Origin: DTNV01 sp964388435
GTDB lineage: Archaea > Micrarchaeota > Micrarchaeia > Norongarragalinales > UBA8480
Reading direction: 5' to 3'
NCBI GenBank assembly: GCA_964388435.1
Contig: CAYMAH010000018.1
Location: 1-25,971 of the forward strand
Length of the DNA stretch: 25,971 nt
How positions within the stretch are numbered: the first letter of the stretch is position 1; the number at the start of each line of letters is the position of its first letter. Below, one piece after another: positions 14,532 through 21,790 of this stretch. A program made the translations under genes and the position numbers. Below the pieces are notes generated by a model. It had not been told where the DNA came from, ran no database searches, and saw only the letters and a list, made by a program, of their open reading frames with translations.

Positions 14532-14578
14532 AAAAAAAAATTATAAAGTTTTTGTTTGAAAAAAATTATAAAGTTTTT
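14532..14578 (-). promoter_or_regulatory. Duplicated TATA-like promoter element
   Basis: The sequence AAAAAAATTATAAAGTTTTT occurs twice in tandem, at about 14534-14553 and 14559-14578. On the minus strand each gives AAAAACTTTATAATTTTTTT. The nearer copy's TTATAA is about 30 bp upstream of the GTG at 14511. The second could be a duplicated promoter for the same small gene. Confidence 0.4.
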
Positions 14579-14629
14579 CCCGAAGTTTTGCCGTTTTTTT
14601 TTAGGATTTTCATCGATTGGCTTTTTTTT

Positions 14630-15331
14630 TTAGAGCAGGTTTGCCGCCAAAAAAACTATTATTAATAAGATTATCACAGGGGTTGCCATCGAGAGGACTG
14701 CGTTTTGATTTGAATATTCGTGGGTTGTTTTTAATACGATGAAGAGAGAGTATATTGAGTATAGTGCTAGAATTAAAAGAAGCATTAAACTGAGGGCGGC
14801 TATTGGGATTAGAATTAAAACGCTTGCTATTATATTTAGCGGGGCGGAGTAGATTGAGGTCAGGTAATATTGAGTTAGATAATCGCCTTTTCCGTTGAAT
14901 ATTTTTGAGAAAGCCCAGAAGAGCAGCGTGTTTATGAAGCTTGATATTAACAGCATTGCAGTCCAGAGTATTGGAAGGATTACGAGACTGAATAGTATTG
15001 TCATTAACGGGTTTGAAAGCAGAATTACTGCTTCGGTTCCAAGTGCTAGGGGATATGCAAATATTGTTGCCAGCAGGGCGATTCCTATTATCAAACCGCC
15101 GATTAGCCCGCTTATAGCGTAGTTTAGCAGGGCATTTCTCCAGTTTTGGTTTTTGCGTTCTTTGATTATTGTTTCAACCGGTTTTATAAGTACTTCTAAC
15201 CATAATTTTAAGTTTAGCTTGTTTTGGATTTCCTGTTGAGTTTCTTGAGTTGCTTGCGTTGTAGTTGTTTCTTGAACCGCGGGTGTTGGCTCTTCTTTTG
15301 ATTTTGTTTTTTTGCTTGGAGTTCTTTTCAT
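14630..15331 (-). CDS. Yip1-domain-like integral membrane protein
   Basis: A 233-residue protein with a soluble, charged and Thr/Gln-rich N-terminus (residues 1-45, PTPAVQETTTTQATQETQQE) and five predicted membrane helices. EVLIKPVETIIKERKNQNWR just before the first helix, and the Pro-rich helix 2-3 region (ILLSNPLMTILFSLVILPIL), match the archaeal Yip1-like family. Function of the archaeal members is unknown; eukaryotic Yip1 proteins act with small GTPases on membranes. Here it is the last gene of an operon whose first gene encodes a small GTPase, an interesting but unproven parallel. Its ATG overlaps the zinc-ribbon stop (ATGA). Confidence 0.7.
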   Translation of the reverse strand: MKRTPSKKTKSKEEPTPAVQETTTTQATQETQQEIQNKLNLKLWLEVLIKPVETIIKERKNQNWRNALLNYAISGLIGGLIIGIALLATIFAYPLALGTEAVILLSNPLMTILFSLVILPILWTAMLLISSFINTLLFWAFSKIFNGKGDYLTQYYLTSIYSAPLNIIASVLILIPIAALSLMLLLILALYSIYSLFIVLKTTHEYSNQNAVLSMATPVIILLIIVFLAANLL

Positions 15332-15660
15332 TTTTTCTTCGCCGCTTTGGGCAGTCTCACGTGGTATATTCCGTTTGACGTTTTTATTATTAAAGGTTTT
15401 CCACTTGCAAGGCTTGAAACGTCTATCATGTAGGTGCCTTTTTCTTTTACCGTTATGTTTTCTATTGGCTCTGCTTCTATTTCAAGGCTGATGTTTTTGG
15501 GAAGGAGTTTTTCCAGAAAATTCAAATCCTCTTTGTGAGTGTTTCCTTCTCTTATTAAAAGGAATATTCTCGAGCCGCACTGACAGCCTGAAAGCAGTTC
15601 AGGTGAGTTGTTTTCGTAGATTTTTCCGCATTTTATGCACTTGTGCATTTTTTTTTTCAC
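15328..15660 (-). CDS. Archaeal zinc-ribbon protein (COG3364-like)
   Basis: A 110-residue protein. The N-terminal zinc ribbon has CIKCGKIYENNSPELLSGCQ with a CGSR pair, four cysteines in two CxxC/CxCG knuckles (residues about 8-30), followed by RIFLLIREG. A C-terminal beta-rich part (NITVKEKGTYMIDVSSLASG, LIIKTSNGIYHVRLP) resembles the OapC/COG3364 proteins that archaea encode beside DUF2073 and a GTPase. The likely start is the GTG at 15660, overlapping the previous stop (GTGA); an ATG four codons in (15648) is the alternative. Function is unknown. The gene order suggests a shared complex with the GTPase and DUF2073 protein. Confidence 0.8.
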   Translation of the reverse strand: MKKKMHKCIKCGKIYENNSPELLSGCQCGSRIFLLIREGNTHKEDLNFLEKLLPKNISLEIEAEPIENITVKEKGTYMIDVSSLASGKPLIIKTSNGIYHVRLPKAAKKK

Positions 15661-15995
15661 TTGACGTTTAGGTATATTTTGTTCGGATCCTTCTTCAATT
15701 CCCTGACAAGGTTTGAGGGGCCTATCACGGTTAAACCAATATTTCCGCCAAGCATTTTGATTAATGCTTCTTTGAATCCCTCCCCTCCTCCCAGGCTGCT
15801 TACTTCTATTCCAGGGAAGTCTTTGGATATCAAGTTCATTGTTCTTTCTATCAGCTCTTTCTCTTCTTTCAGTGTGAGTGGTTCTTCCAGTACCAGTATT
15901 TTATTTTTTTTTATATTCGACAGGATGTAGTTTATTTTTTGGTTTTCTTCAAGATTTTGAAGAGTTTTTGATGAAACGAATTCTATTTTTACCAA
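15657..15995 (-). CDS. DUF2073 protein
   Basis: A 112-residue protein matching the archaeal DUF2073 family in length and pattern. It has KIEFVSSKTLQNLEENQKIN, a strand ILVLEEPLTLKEEKELIERT, a Gly-rich turn EVSSLGGGEGF and GLTVIGPSNLVREL. Members are almost always located between a small GTPase gene and a zinc-ribbon gene, as here. Function is unknown; the tight operon (3 bases from the GTPase stop, 4-base overlap with the next start) suggests that the product works with the GTPase. Confidence 0.85.
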   Translation of the reverse strand: MVKIEFVSSKTLQNLEENQKINYILSNIKKNKILVLEEPLTLKEEKELIERTMNLISKDFPGIEVSSLGGGEGFKEALIKMLGGNIGLTVIGPSNLVRELKKDPNKIYLNVK

Positions 15996-15998
15996 GAT

Positions 15999-16619
15999 TT
16001 ATTTCACCTTGCTTGCGATGGTTTTGTAGAGTTGTTGCATTCCTTCCCCTTTTAACGCGCTTATTGAAACTATCGAGTGCTGCGGGAAGGCTTCCCTTAT
16101 TTTTTCTACGTTTGATTTTTTGAGGTCTATTTTGTTTGCCACTATTATGACCGGAATGTTTCTGGCTTCGAGGTTTCCGAGAATGGTTATGTTCACTTGT
16201 GTGTAAGGATCTTGAGCGGAGTCCATCACCACCAGGGCTGCGTCCACGTGTTCAAGCCATTTTATTGCTTCGATTATTCCCTTGGTTGCTTCTCTTGCTC
16301 TTTGCTGTGATTCTTCCACGCTTAGGCCATAATCCACGAAGTCTCTGTAGTCCACTTTCGTGGCTATGCCGGGCATGTCCAGGATGTTCATTATCAGTTC
16401 TTTTCCGTCTACTTTCACCACTACTTTTTCTTTTTTTTGAACTGTTCTTGTTTCGTGCGGCACTTCTGACACTTTGCTTATAGGCTCTCCAGTCCACTCC
16501 TCGCATATTCTGTTTGCAAGCGTGCTTTTACCGGCGTTCGGGCTTCCGTAGAAGCCTAGGCTTAGGATCTTCTTTTTTTTGAACAGTTTGGAAAACCATT
16601 TGAACAGTCCGTCTAGCAA
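15999..16619 (-). CDS. Era-like small GTPase of the DUF2073 operon
   Basis: A 206-residue Era/Obg-type GTPase. G1 is GSPNAGKS (residues 25-32). A switch region with THETR-like HETRTV follows. G3 is NILDMPG, G4 is VANKIDL and G5 is SISALKG. The N-terminus is a basic, amphipathic segment (LFKWFSKLFKKKKI) that could touch membrane or RNA. The only suitable start is TTG at 16619, preceded by AGGTAGAT, an approximate Shine-Dalgarno site. This is the first gene of the operon GTPase > DUF2073 > zinc ribbon > Yip1-like. The family is widespread in archaea and its target is unknown; ribosome assembly is a reasonable guess from Era relatives. Confidence 0.87.
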   Translation of the reverse strand: MLDGLFKWFSKLFKKKKILSLGFYGSPNAGKSTLANRICEEWTGEPISKVSEVPHETRTVQKKEKVVVKVDGKELIMNILDMPGIATKVDYRDFVDYGLSVEESQQRAREATKGIIEAIKWLEHVDAALVVMDSAQDPYTQVNITILGNLEARNIPVIIVANKIDLKKSNVEKIREAFPQHSIVSISALKGEGMQQLYKTIASKVK

Positions 16620-16701
16620 TTTTATCTACCTTTTTTTTTCCATTTTAATAGGAATGAACAAGATTCAACGTAAAACAATAAAAACTTATCTTAGAGATTT
16701 T

Positions 16702-16988
16702 TTAAGTGAAAAGCGGTTTTGAATACCGTTGCGCGCATTGTTTGTGATTTCCTATAAAGGGTATTTTTTTATTGCGAGAGTTTTGGTTTTCGAATTACGC
16801 TATTCTGTAACCCGCGGCTTCTTCAACCTCATGGTTTGAAGAATGCAACTCCCTTCCCTGCGGTGGCGATTTCATCTGATCCAATTTTTTATTCCCGATT
16901 GAATGCCTTTGTCGAAATGCTTGAAGTGCTCGTCCCACCCTTGCTTGAACTCTTGATTCCACTTTATTTAAATCCAAAAAGGAGTCAC
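16702..16988 (-). pseudogene. Decayed RelE-like toxin
   Basis: Three minus-strand frames join into an archaeal RelE/ParE-type toxin. From the GTG at 16988 the frame reads MTPFWI, an in-frame TAA, then KWNQEFKQGWDEHFKHFDKG. A second frame reads KKLDQMKSPPQGRELHSSNH and EVEEAAGYRIA. A third reads FENQNSRNKKIPFIGNHKQC to the TAA at 16702-16704. The order (WDEHF...KKLDQMK...EVEEVxxYRIAF...FIGNHKQY) is that of intact archaeal RelE-like toxins. Two frameshifts and one stop make it inactive. It follows the remains of its antitoxin. Together they fill an otherwise gene-free 690-base gap. Confidence 0.7.
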
Positions 16989-17235
16989 CCGTATTTGGAT
17001 GGGAGCTTGTTTTTCGCTTAAGCATTTTTCGCCATTGCGTTTCATTTCCCCCTCTTCCCGTCTTAATTTTTTCTCAACCATCGCCTCCTCCACGTCTTTT
17101 ACCAGGCTGTATTCTTTATTTAAGGCGAATATTCCCATTCTTAAAGCGTCGGTTTTTTATCTTGCCAAGTCTACTTTAACGGCTTTTTTCTAGTATTATT
17201 TCAGGAAGGCCCTCAAATCTTAAAGTGGTATGCAT
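16989..17235 (-). pseudogene. Decayed RelB-like/ribbon-helix-helix antitoxin
   Basis: From ATG 17235 the frame reads MHTTLRFEGLPEIILEK, then shifts by one base at an A-run and continues AVKVDLAR, an in-frame stop, and KTDALRMGIFALNKEYSLVK, DVEEAMVEKKL. The KTDALRMGIFALN segment and the LVKDEE-MVxKKL block are familiar from archaeal RelB/VapB-type antitoxins next to RelE-like toxins. A TATA-like CTTATAAATA at about 17263-17272 stands about 30 bp upstream of the ATG, so the old promoter is still visible. One frameshift and one stop make it a pseudogene. Confidence 0.65.
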
Positions 17236-17307
17236 TGTTAAATCGCCTTTTTATTAACACTCTATTTATAAGTCAAAATACTATTTTAATTTTTTTATCA
17301 AACATTT

Positions 17308-18330
17308 TTAAAGTTTGATGTTTATTTCGTTTCCGCATTTCGGGCAGTATGGCTCTTTGAGATTGTTTTTAATGACCATCATCCCCCGTCTTTTTATCAA
17401 AAGGGTTTTGCATTCAGGGCAGAGAGTGTCCTCGCTTCCCTTTATAGAAGCGTTTCCGGTGTAAACGTAGTCAAGCTTTTCCAATCCGATTTTGAATGCT
17501 TTTTGAAGGGTTTCGTCGCTTGTGGGCGGCACGTTTGACATTTTATAGTAGGGATAGAATCTCAGAAAATGAAGCGGTATTCTTTTGTCAATGCCGTGAA
17601 TAAGGTCAATCAATTCTGTCAAATCCTGCTCAGAGTCGTTGTAGCCAGGGATTACAAGGTTTATCAATTCTAGAAAAACATCGCTTTTCGAGATTTTTTT
17701 GATGTTTTCGAGCACCGGCTTTAATCTTGCCTTGCATACCTCCGCGTATTTTTCTTCGGAAGTGAACTTCAAGTCTATTCGGACCGCGTCAAGCAGTTTT
17801 TCTTTAAGAATTGTGGACAGCAGTTGTTCTGAGTAGAACCCGTTTGAAACCCACACGTGAAACTTGCCTGTTTTTCTTCTTCTCTCTTCCAACACGCATT
17901 CCCTCGCGTACTCGAAAAAAATTGTCGGCTCGGTGTAAGTGTAAGCGAAACCGCCCGCTCTTTCCCCAGCGTTTACAATCTCCTCTGGCGGTATGAACCT
18001 TAATCCAGAATAAGCGTTTTCAACCTCTTTGGTGCTTTGCGACATGAAGTAATTCTGACAATTAAGACATGAAAAGTTGCAACCCGGCGTTCCAAAGCTT
18101 AGAACGTTTGAAGAGGGGTGGAAGTGGAAGAACGGTTTTTTTTCAATCGGTTCTATGCTGTAGCCGTTGGCCCTTCCATAGTTTAATGTGTATAAGACGC
18201 CCTGCTTGTTAACTCTTGTCTTGCAAATCCCCATCTTCTCGTTTTCAATCAGGCAGTGAAAAGAACAAAGATTGCACCTGACTTTTTGGTTTTCAAGCTT
18301 TTCGTATAAGAGCGCTTCCTTTAATTCCAT
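17308..18330 (-). CDS. amrS: AmmeMemoRadiSam-system radical SAM protein
   Basis: A 340-residue radical-SAM enzyme. The iron-sulfur cluster motif is CNFSCLNC (Cys84, Cys88, Cys91), in the surrounding SFGTPGCNFSCLNCQNYFMS typical of AmrS/PflA-like activators. An additional N-terminal cysteine cluster (CNLCSFHC, residues 19-26, and Cys36) and a C-terminal zinc-ribbon-like pair (CPECK, CPKCG) are both visible. The phrase FAYTYTEPTIFFEY is the usual mark of this family. AmrS works with the AmmeMemoRadiSam partners, whose genes are not in this window; the exact reaction is not settled. The ATG at 18330 gives the expected N-terminus. The gene has its own AT-rich upstream region and lies 39 bases after eS6. 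Confidence 0.88.
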   Translation of the reverse strand: MELKEALLYEKLENQKVRCNLCSFHCLIENEKMGICKTRVNKQGVLYTLNYGRANGYSIEPIEKKPFFHFHPSSNVLSFGTPGCNFSCLNCQNYFMSQSTKEVENAYSGLRFIPPEEIVNAGERAGGFAYTYTEPTIFFEYARECVLEERRRKTGKFHVWVSNGFYSEQLLSTILKEKLLDAVRIDLKFTSEEKYAEVCKARLKPVLENIKKISKSDVFLELINLVIPGYNDSEQDLTELIDLIHGIDKRIPLHFLRFYPYYKMSNVPPTSDETLQKAFKIGLEKLDYVYTGNASIKGSEDTLCPECKTLLIKRRGMMVIKNNLKEPYCPKCGNEINIKL

Positions 18331-18369
18331 TCAAAAGTTTATTGTTTTTGTTTAATAAAATACTTTTTA

Positions 18370-18747
18370 TTAAGCTTTTTCTTCTTTTGCTTTCGCGGGA
18401 AAAACTGCGTTTAAATCTGCCGAGCCTTGAGTGGTTATTTTTAGGTTTAATTGCATTGTTTCGGTGTTTACTGTTTCTCCAGCTATTCTTCTTTTGACCT
18501 TCTGGTTTTTTTCAGTTCTCACTCCCACGCTTCTTCCGGTTACGATTGTAGTTCTTCTGGCGTTTATTCCCTTTCTCAGGGGAAAACCGCTTTTGTCACT
18601 TCCACCGGTTATTTTCAGCTTGTAGCCCGTTAATCCAATCAAACCTCCATCTACTTCATCCCCTATTTTTTTTCCAATCAACTGCGGGGTTTCAAGTTCT
18701 TTTTGGTATGATTTTCCTGTTTTTGTGTCGTTAACTACTATTTTCAA
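18370..18747 (-). CDS. rps6e: 30S ribosomal protein eS6
   Basis: A 125-residue archaeal S6e protein. It begins MKIVVNDTKTGKSYQKELE and contains IGKKIGDEVDGGLIGLTGYK, KITGGSDKSGFPLRKGINA and RRTTIVTGRSVGVR, the blocks that define eS6; length is typical of archaeal members without the eukaryotic tail. The start is TTG (18747-18745), supported by a strong Shine-Dalgarno AAGGTGAT (18754-18761) seven bases upstream. That site overlaps the stop of the preceding gene, so eS6 is read as the second gene of an operon with the 435-residue unknown protein. It is a component of the small ribosomal subunit. Confidence 0.95.
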   Translation of the reverse strand: MKIVVNDTKTGKSYQKELETPQLIGKKIGDEVDGGLIGLTGYKLKITGGSDKSGFPLRKGINARRTTIVTGRSVGVRTEKNQKVKRRIAGETVNTETMQLNLKITTQGSADLNAVFPAKAKEEKA

Positions 18748-18759
18748 TTTTTTATCACC

Positions 18760-20064
18760 TTACGCTGTAGTGAATTGCGTTTTCATGAAAGGCGTTGTTA
18801 TCTCGCTTAACCTTGAATGAAGTAGATTTAAAGCTAAAAGTATATAAGTATATCTCTCCAGCTGTTCTGGGTCGGTCGTGTTTTCCGGGTTTTTCTTTCT
18901 GAGGTTGTCAATAAGACTTTTAATTGTCTTGTCGTCTTTTAGAAGAAGCGTTTTCTTCTCTTCATCCTTTTTCAATAGCATTGGGTTTCGTTCAAGTTTT
19001 TTAAGGTCGTGAAAGCTCACGTAATCGTCTGTTAAATTCTTTGCCATTTCAAAAAGTTTCTTTCCCTTAACAATTTTTCCTTCGCTGTCAAGCAAGTCTT
19101 TCTTGGCAACGGCCATTTGCCTTCCCTTCTCGCTTCTTGTGAAGACAAAAAAAGTTTTTAAAAACAGCGAGATTGACGGTTTTTCCTTTTCTTTTACCTC
19201 GTGTTTTCCAGCCTCTTTCTTAGACTCCTGAACCGCGCCGGTCTTTTCGATTTCCACAACCCCGGGTTCTTTTGCTTCTTCCAATTCCGCAAGCGTGAAG
19301 CCCTCGTACTCTGGTTTTTTGGGCCCGGGTGGTTGTTTTTCCATTTGTTCTTCATTTTTGGGCGCTTCAATTTTTTTTCTTTCAGCCTCCTCCTGTTTCT
19401 TGGTTAATAGTTTTATTCTTTTGTTTATTTCCTCAATATCTTTCGAATGGTCGTCCAGAGTCAATTTTTGGTTTATTGAAGAATGCAAGCCCCTAACCGA
19501 GTTTTGAAAGTGGAAATTTAAGTGGCTAAGGTTAAGCTCGTAACCGCCTGTTTTTGAGAATCTGTCAATGTTTTCATTCAATTCTTTTATTATCTTGTCT
19601 TTGATCTCTGAGATAAACTCCGGTCTCAACCCAGTTTCGTTTGATTTTAAGAGTTTTTTCTTTGTTGGATCGTCAAGAGCTCTTAAAAAAACGCTTGTGA
19701 GCACCGCGTGCGGATCTTCCTTTTCCACTTTGACCTCCTCCTCCTTGAAAAGCGGTTTCATCTCTCCTATTGAAACTTTGTGGAGAATGTGGTCTTCTAG
19801 GTGCGGTACAAGCTCTTTTGGGAAGTCCTTGCTGTCATAATACTTGTTTTTATAAAAATCTGTGAACTCTTCAAAGTTTTTTAAGTAAAAATCGCCTTTT
19901 TCTGTTTTTTCATACAGGTTTAGTAATGAGGTGTCAATGCTTGTTTTGATTAGTTCTTTTGCCGCTTCTGGATTTTGCTTGTTAAGGAAAGCGATTGTTG
20001 AGGGGGGTACTAAATTGTCTTCCAAAACGTTTTGTATTATCTTTTTTCTTTCCACTTCTTCCAT
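18760..20064 (-). CDS. Large charged coiled-coil protein of unknown function
   Basis: A soluble protein of about 434 residues without signal peptide or membrane helix. I choose the ATG at 20064 (MEEVERKKIIQNVLEDNLVP), because the TATA-like ATTTAAATAC lies about 28 bp upstream; an ATG at 20082 would be too close to it. Residues about 215-305 are a Lys/Glu/Pro-rich linker with coiled-coil character (RIKLLTKKQEEAERKKIEAP). The N-terminal part (about 1-210) and C-terminal part (about 310-430, FVFTRSEKGRQMAVAKKDLL) are helical. I recognise no family. Its stop is embedded in the Shine-Dalgarno site of eS6, so both are probably co-transcribed and translationally linked. That suggests, but does not prove, a link to translation. 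Confidence 0.7.
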   Translation of the reverse strand: MEEVERKKIIQNVLEDNLVPPSTIAFLNKQNPEAAKELIKTSIDTSLLNLYEKTEKGDFYLKNFEEFTDFYKNKYYDSKDFPKELVPHLEDHILHKVSIGEMKPLFKEEEVKVEKEDPHAVLTSVFLRALDDPTKKKLLKSNETGLRPEFISEIKDKIIKELNENIDRFSKTGGYELNLSHLNFHFQNSVRGLHSSINQKLTLDDHSKDIEEINKRIKLLTKKQEEAERKKIEAPKNEEQMEKQPPGPKKPEYEGFTLAELEEAKEPGVVEIEKTGAVQESKKEAGKHEVKEKEKPSISLFLKTFFVFTRSEKGRQMAVAKKDLLDSEGKIVKGKKLFEMAKNLTDDYVSFHDLKKLERNPMLLKKDEEKKTLLLKDDKTIKSLIDNLRKKNPENTTDPEQLERYTYILLALNLLHSRLSEITTPFMKTQFTTA

Positions 20065-20096
20065 GCATTTAAGAAGAAGCAAACGAGTATTTAAAT

Positions 20097-20981
20097 TTAG
20101 ACGTTGGTGAAAAGCTCTTTAACGTCCTCTTCTGTTTTGGTGTTTATTATTACGCCGGTTCCGAGCTCTATTCCACCCCAAACGTTCGGCCTTGGGTAGA
20201 ATTCAACGTGAAAGTGAAAGTCTTTGTTTTTAGGGCCTGAGTGGAATGCTATTGTGTAGTCTTTAGCCTTTTCATACTCTTTTGAGATTATTTTATTCAA
20301 GACAAGCATTAAATCCATTCCTTCCCTTTCCGTCAAGTCAAGGAAGGTTTTGACGTGCCTTTTTGGTATTACCCACACCTCAAGCGGGAATCTTGCGAAT
20401 GGCGGGGCTATCACTTTGAAATAATCTGTTTCAAATACCGGTTCGCCGGGGTTGCAGAAGAAGCACTCCTTGCCGCGGTAATCGCTTTCTTTTTCAATAA
20501 TTTCAGGAACGAATGGAAGCCCTATTATTTGCGAGTGCTCGTGGTCTATGCTCGCGCCGCTGCCTTTTCCGTGGTTTTTGAACAAAAAGGCATACTCGTT
20601 GTTTTCAGAGAAGCGTTTGAACCTGTTTTTGTAGGCTTGAAGTATTAGATTCAATTGATCTTCCGGTAAGTCCTGGAATAACTTTCCATGCTCGTCCGTT
20701 TCAACGATGACTTCGTGCATTCCAACAGCGCTTGACCTCCAAAAACCCTCCCCTTTTTTGAACTCCCCCTCTTTCTTCAGCACCGGATAGAGGTTTTCGA
20801 AGCATCTCACCTTCCAATCATTTTCAGGGGTTGAAAAGCTTGTGGGGGGTGTTGACTTCTCGCTTCCCTTGTCAAAAGGGCAGAAAACCTTTTCAGAGTA
20901 AACAATAGGCCTTTGAGAGCGCTTGCTTGATGAGATTATTGTTATATCCTTTGTTGCGTCGAACCTGAACTCTAAAACCAT
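20097..20981 (-). CDS. GalT-like hexose-1-phosphate nucleotidyltransferase
   Basis: A 294-residue HIT-superfamily protein related to galactose-1-phosphate uridylyltransferase. The N-terminal half has QRPIVYSEKVFCPFDKG. The active-site segment is GASIDHEHSQIIGLP, in which the usual His-Pro-His is replaced by His-Glu-His. The C-terminal half has CFFCNPGEPVFETDYFKVIA, EVWVIPKRH and FHFHVEFYPR. In standard enzymes the first zinc-binding pair is CPFCPG; here the second cysteine is Asp (CPFDKG), while CFFC in the second half is intact. It would transfer a nucleotide to a sugar phosphate, but the variant motifs leave the substrate uncertain (related ADP- or UTP-linked enzymes exist). An ATG at 20981 starts the gene. 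The next gene (20064 ATG) begins 33 bases after it stops. Confidence 0.78.
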   Translation of the reverse strand: MVLEFRFDATKDITIISSSKRSQRPIVYSEKVFCPFDKGSEKSTPPTSFSTPENDWKVRCFENLYPVLKKEGEFKKGEGFWRSSAVGMHEVIVETDEHGKLFQDLPEDQLNLILQAYKNRFKRFSENNEYAFLFKNHGKGSGASIDHEHSQIIGLPFVPEIIEKESDYRGKECFFCNPGEPVFETDYFKVIAPPFARFPLEVWVIPKRHVKTFLDLTEREGMDLMLVLNKIISKEYEKAKDYTIAFHSGPKNKDFHFHVEFYPRPNVWGGIELGTGVIINTKTEEDVKELFTNV

Positions 20982-21019
20982 GAGACAATGATTAAACGCT
21001 TAAATTTAAAAAACTAATC

Positions 21020-21086
21020 AGAAAAAAACAAAAAAAGAAAAAAAATTAAAAAAAAAGAAAAAGAGAGGGTTTTGTTAAAAACCCTC
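21020..21086 (-). terminator. Hairpin plus T-tract terminator of the pilin gene
   Basis: After the pilin stop on the minus strand comes GAGGGTTTT (minus-strand reading of 21078-21086), a 4-base loop and its exact complement AAAACCCTC (21065-21073). About 45 bases nearly all T follow down to 21020. This is the classic hairpin-and-U-tract arrangement; in archaea the T-tract alone can end transcription. Confidence 0.65.
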
Positions 21087-21098
21087 ATAATAGTCAAC

Positions 21099-21539
21099 TT
21101 ATGTTGATCCTATGAAACCGCTGTCAGAGTGTGTCAATCCTGATGTGGTGTCTGTAAATGTGACATTCACATCATAGGTTCCTCCCGCGTTTGGTGCAGG
21201 CAAACTCGCGTATGTGCAGGTTCCAATTACATCTCCATTTGCTCCAATATTGCCGGTTGGGTTAAAACTGCAGACGGCACTGCTGTTTCCAATCTGTAAT
21301 ACAGTCACTGTTATGGGAGCTCCGAGCTTGTTTCCAAGACTTATTGTTACATTTCCGCTTGCATTAACTGCGTAGTCAAGGCATTGGAAGCTTGAGAATC
21401 CTCCGCACTGGTGTGACGCGGTAAACCTTGATGGGTTGAAAACCCCGAAGTACCACAGCACGGCCGCTACTATTACTATTGCGAGTATGGCCCATCCGTA
21501 CGTGACCAAATACTCTAAAGCGCTTTGTCCTTTCCTCAT
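21099..21539 (-). CDS. Type IV pilin-like protein with class III signal peptide
   Basis: A 146-residue secreted subunit. The N-terminus MRKGQSALEYLVTYGWAILA is a class III (archaellin/pilin-type) signal: two positive residues, cleavage expected after Gly4 before QSALEYL, then a hydrophobic helix (AILAIVIVAAVLWYFGVF) for membrane insertion and filament core packing. The remainder is a Ser/Thr/Asn/Gly-rich beta domain with four cysteines (CGGF, CLDY, CSFN, CTYA) and sequons such as NVT. A prepilin peptidase is not in this window. The Shine-Dalgarno AGGTGAT (21548-21554) lies 8 bases upstream, with the TATA-like TTTTTAAATA at about 21583-21592. It is a single gene ended by a strong terminator. 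Confidence 0.85.
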   Translation of the reverse strand: MRKGQSALEYLVTYGWAILAIVIVAAVLWYFGVFNPSRFTASHQCGGFSSFQCLDYAVNASGNVTISLGNKLGAPITVTVLQIGNSSAVCSFNPTGNIGANGDVIGTCTYASLPAPNAGGTYDVNVTFTDTTSGLTHSDSGFIGST

Positions 21540-21629
21540 TATAAAATCACCTATTAAAATTTTAATTTAAGCTTCTACGCTAATATTTAAAAAGCTTATT
21601 ATAAGAGCGGTTTAAGCGCATTTAGCCCT

Positions 21630-21790
21630 GTGACATCCTCCCACTCGTAAATGGTGTGGGCTTCCTTTGTGTTCATGCAATCACTGCATCCTGCAAAGGA
21701 TGTGTTTTATCGGTTCTCAGTTCGTCGAGGATTGCCTCCTGTTGAGGTCTTACATTCTCTCCCTGAGCGTGACTTCCCCTCTGTCCGAGG
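21630..21790 (-). ncRNA. Predicted omega RNA (TnpB guide) region
   Basis: In IS200/IS605 elements the TnpB guide RNA is made from the 3' end of tnpB through the right end, with the guide just beyond the element. By that rule it would run on the minus strand through about 21790-21630, include the right-end hairpin (21640-21660), and take its guide from the flanking bases below 21630. This is inferred from the family; no direct RNA evidence can be seen. Confidence 0.4.

Noticed and set aside
16836..17021. Plus-strand 61-codon frame
   Set aside because: Antisense to the decayed RelE-like toxin; no coding features of its own.
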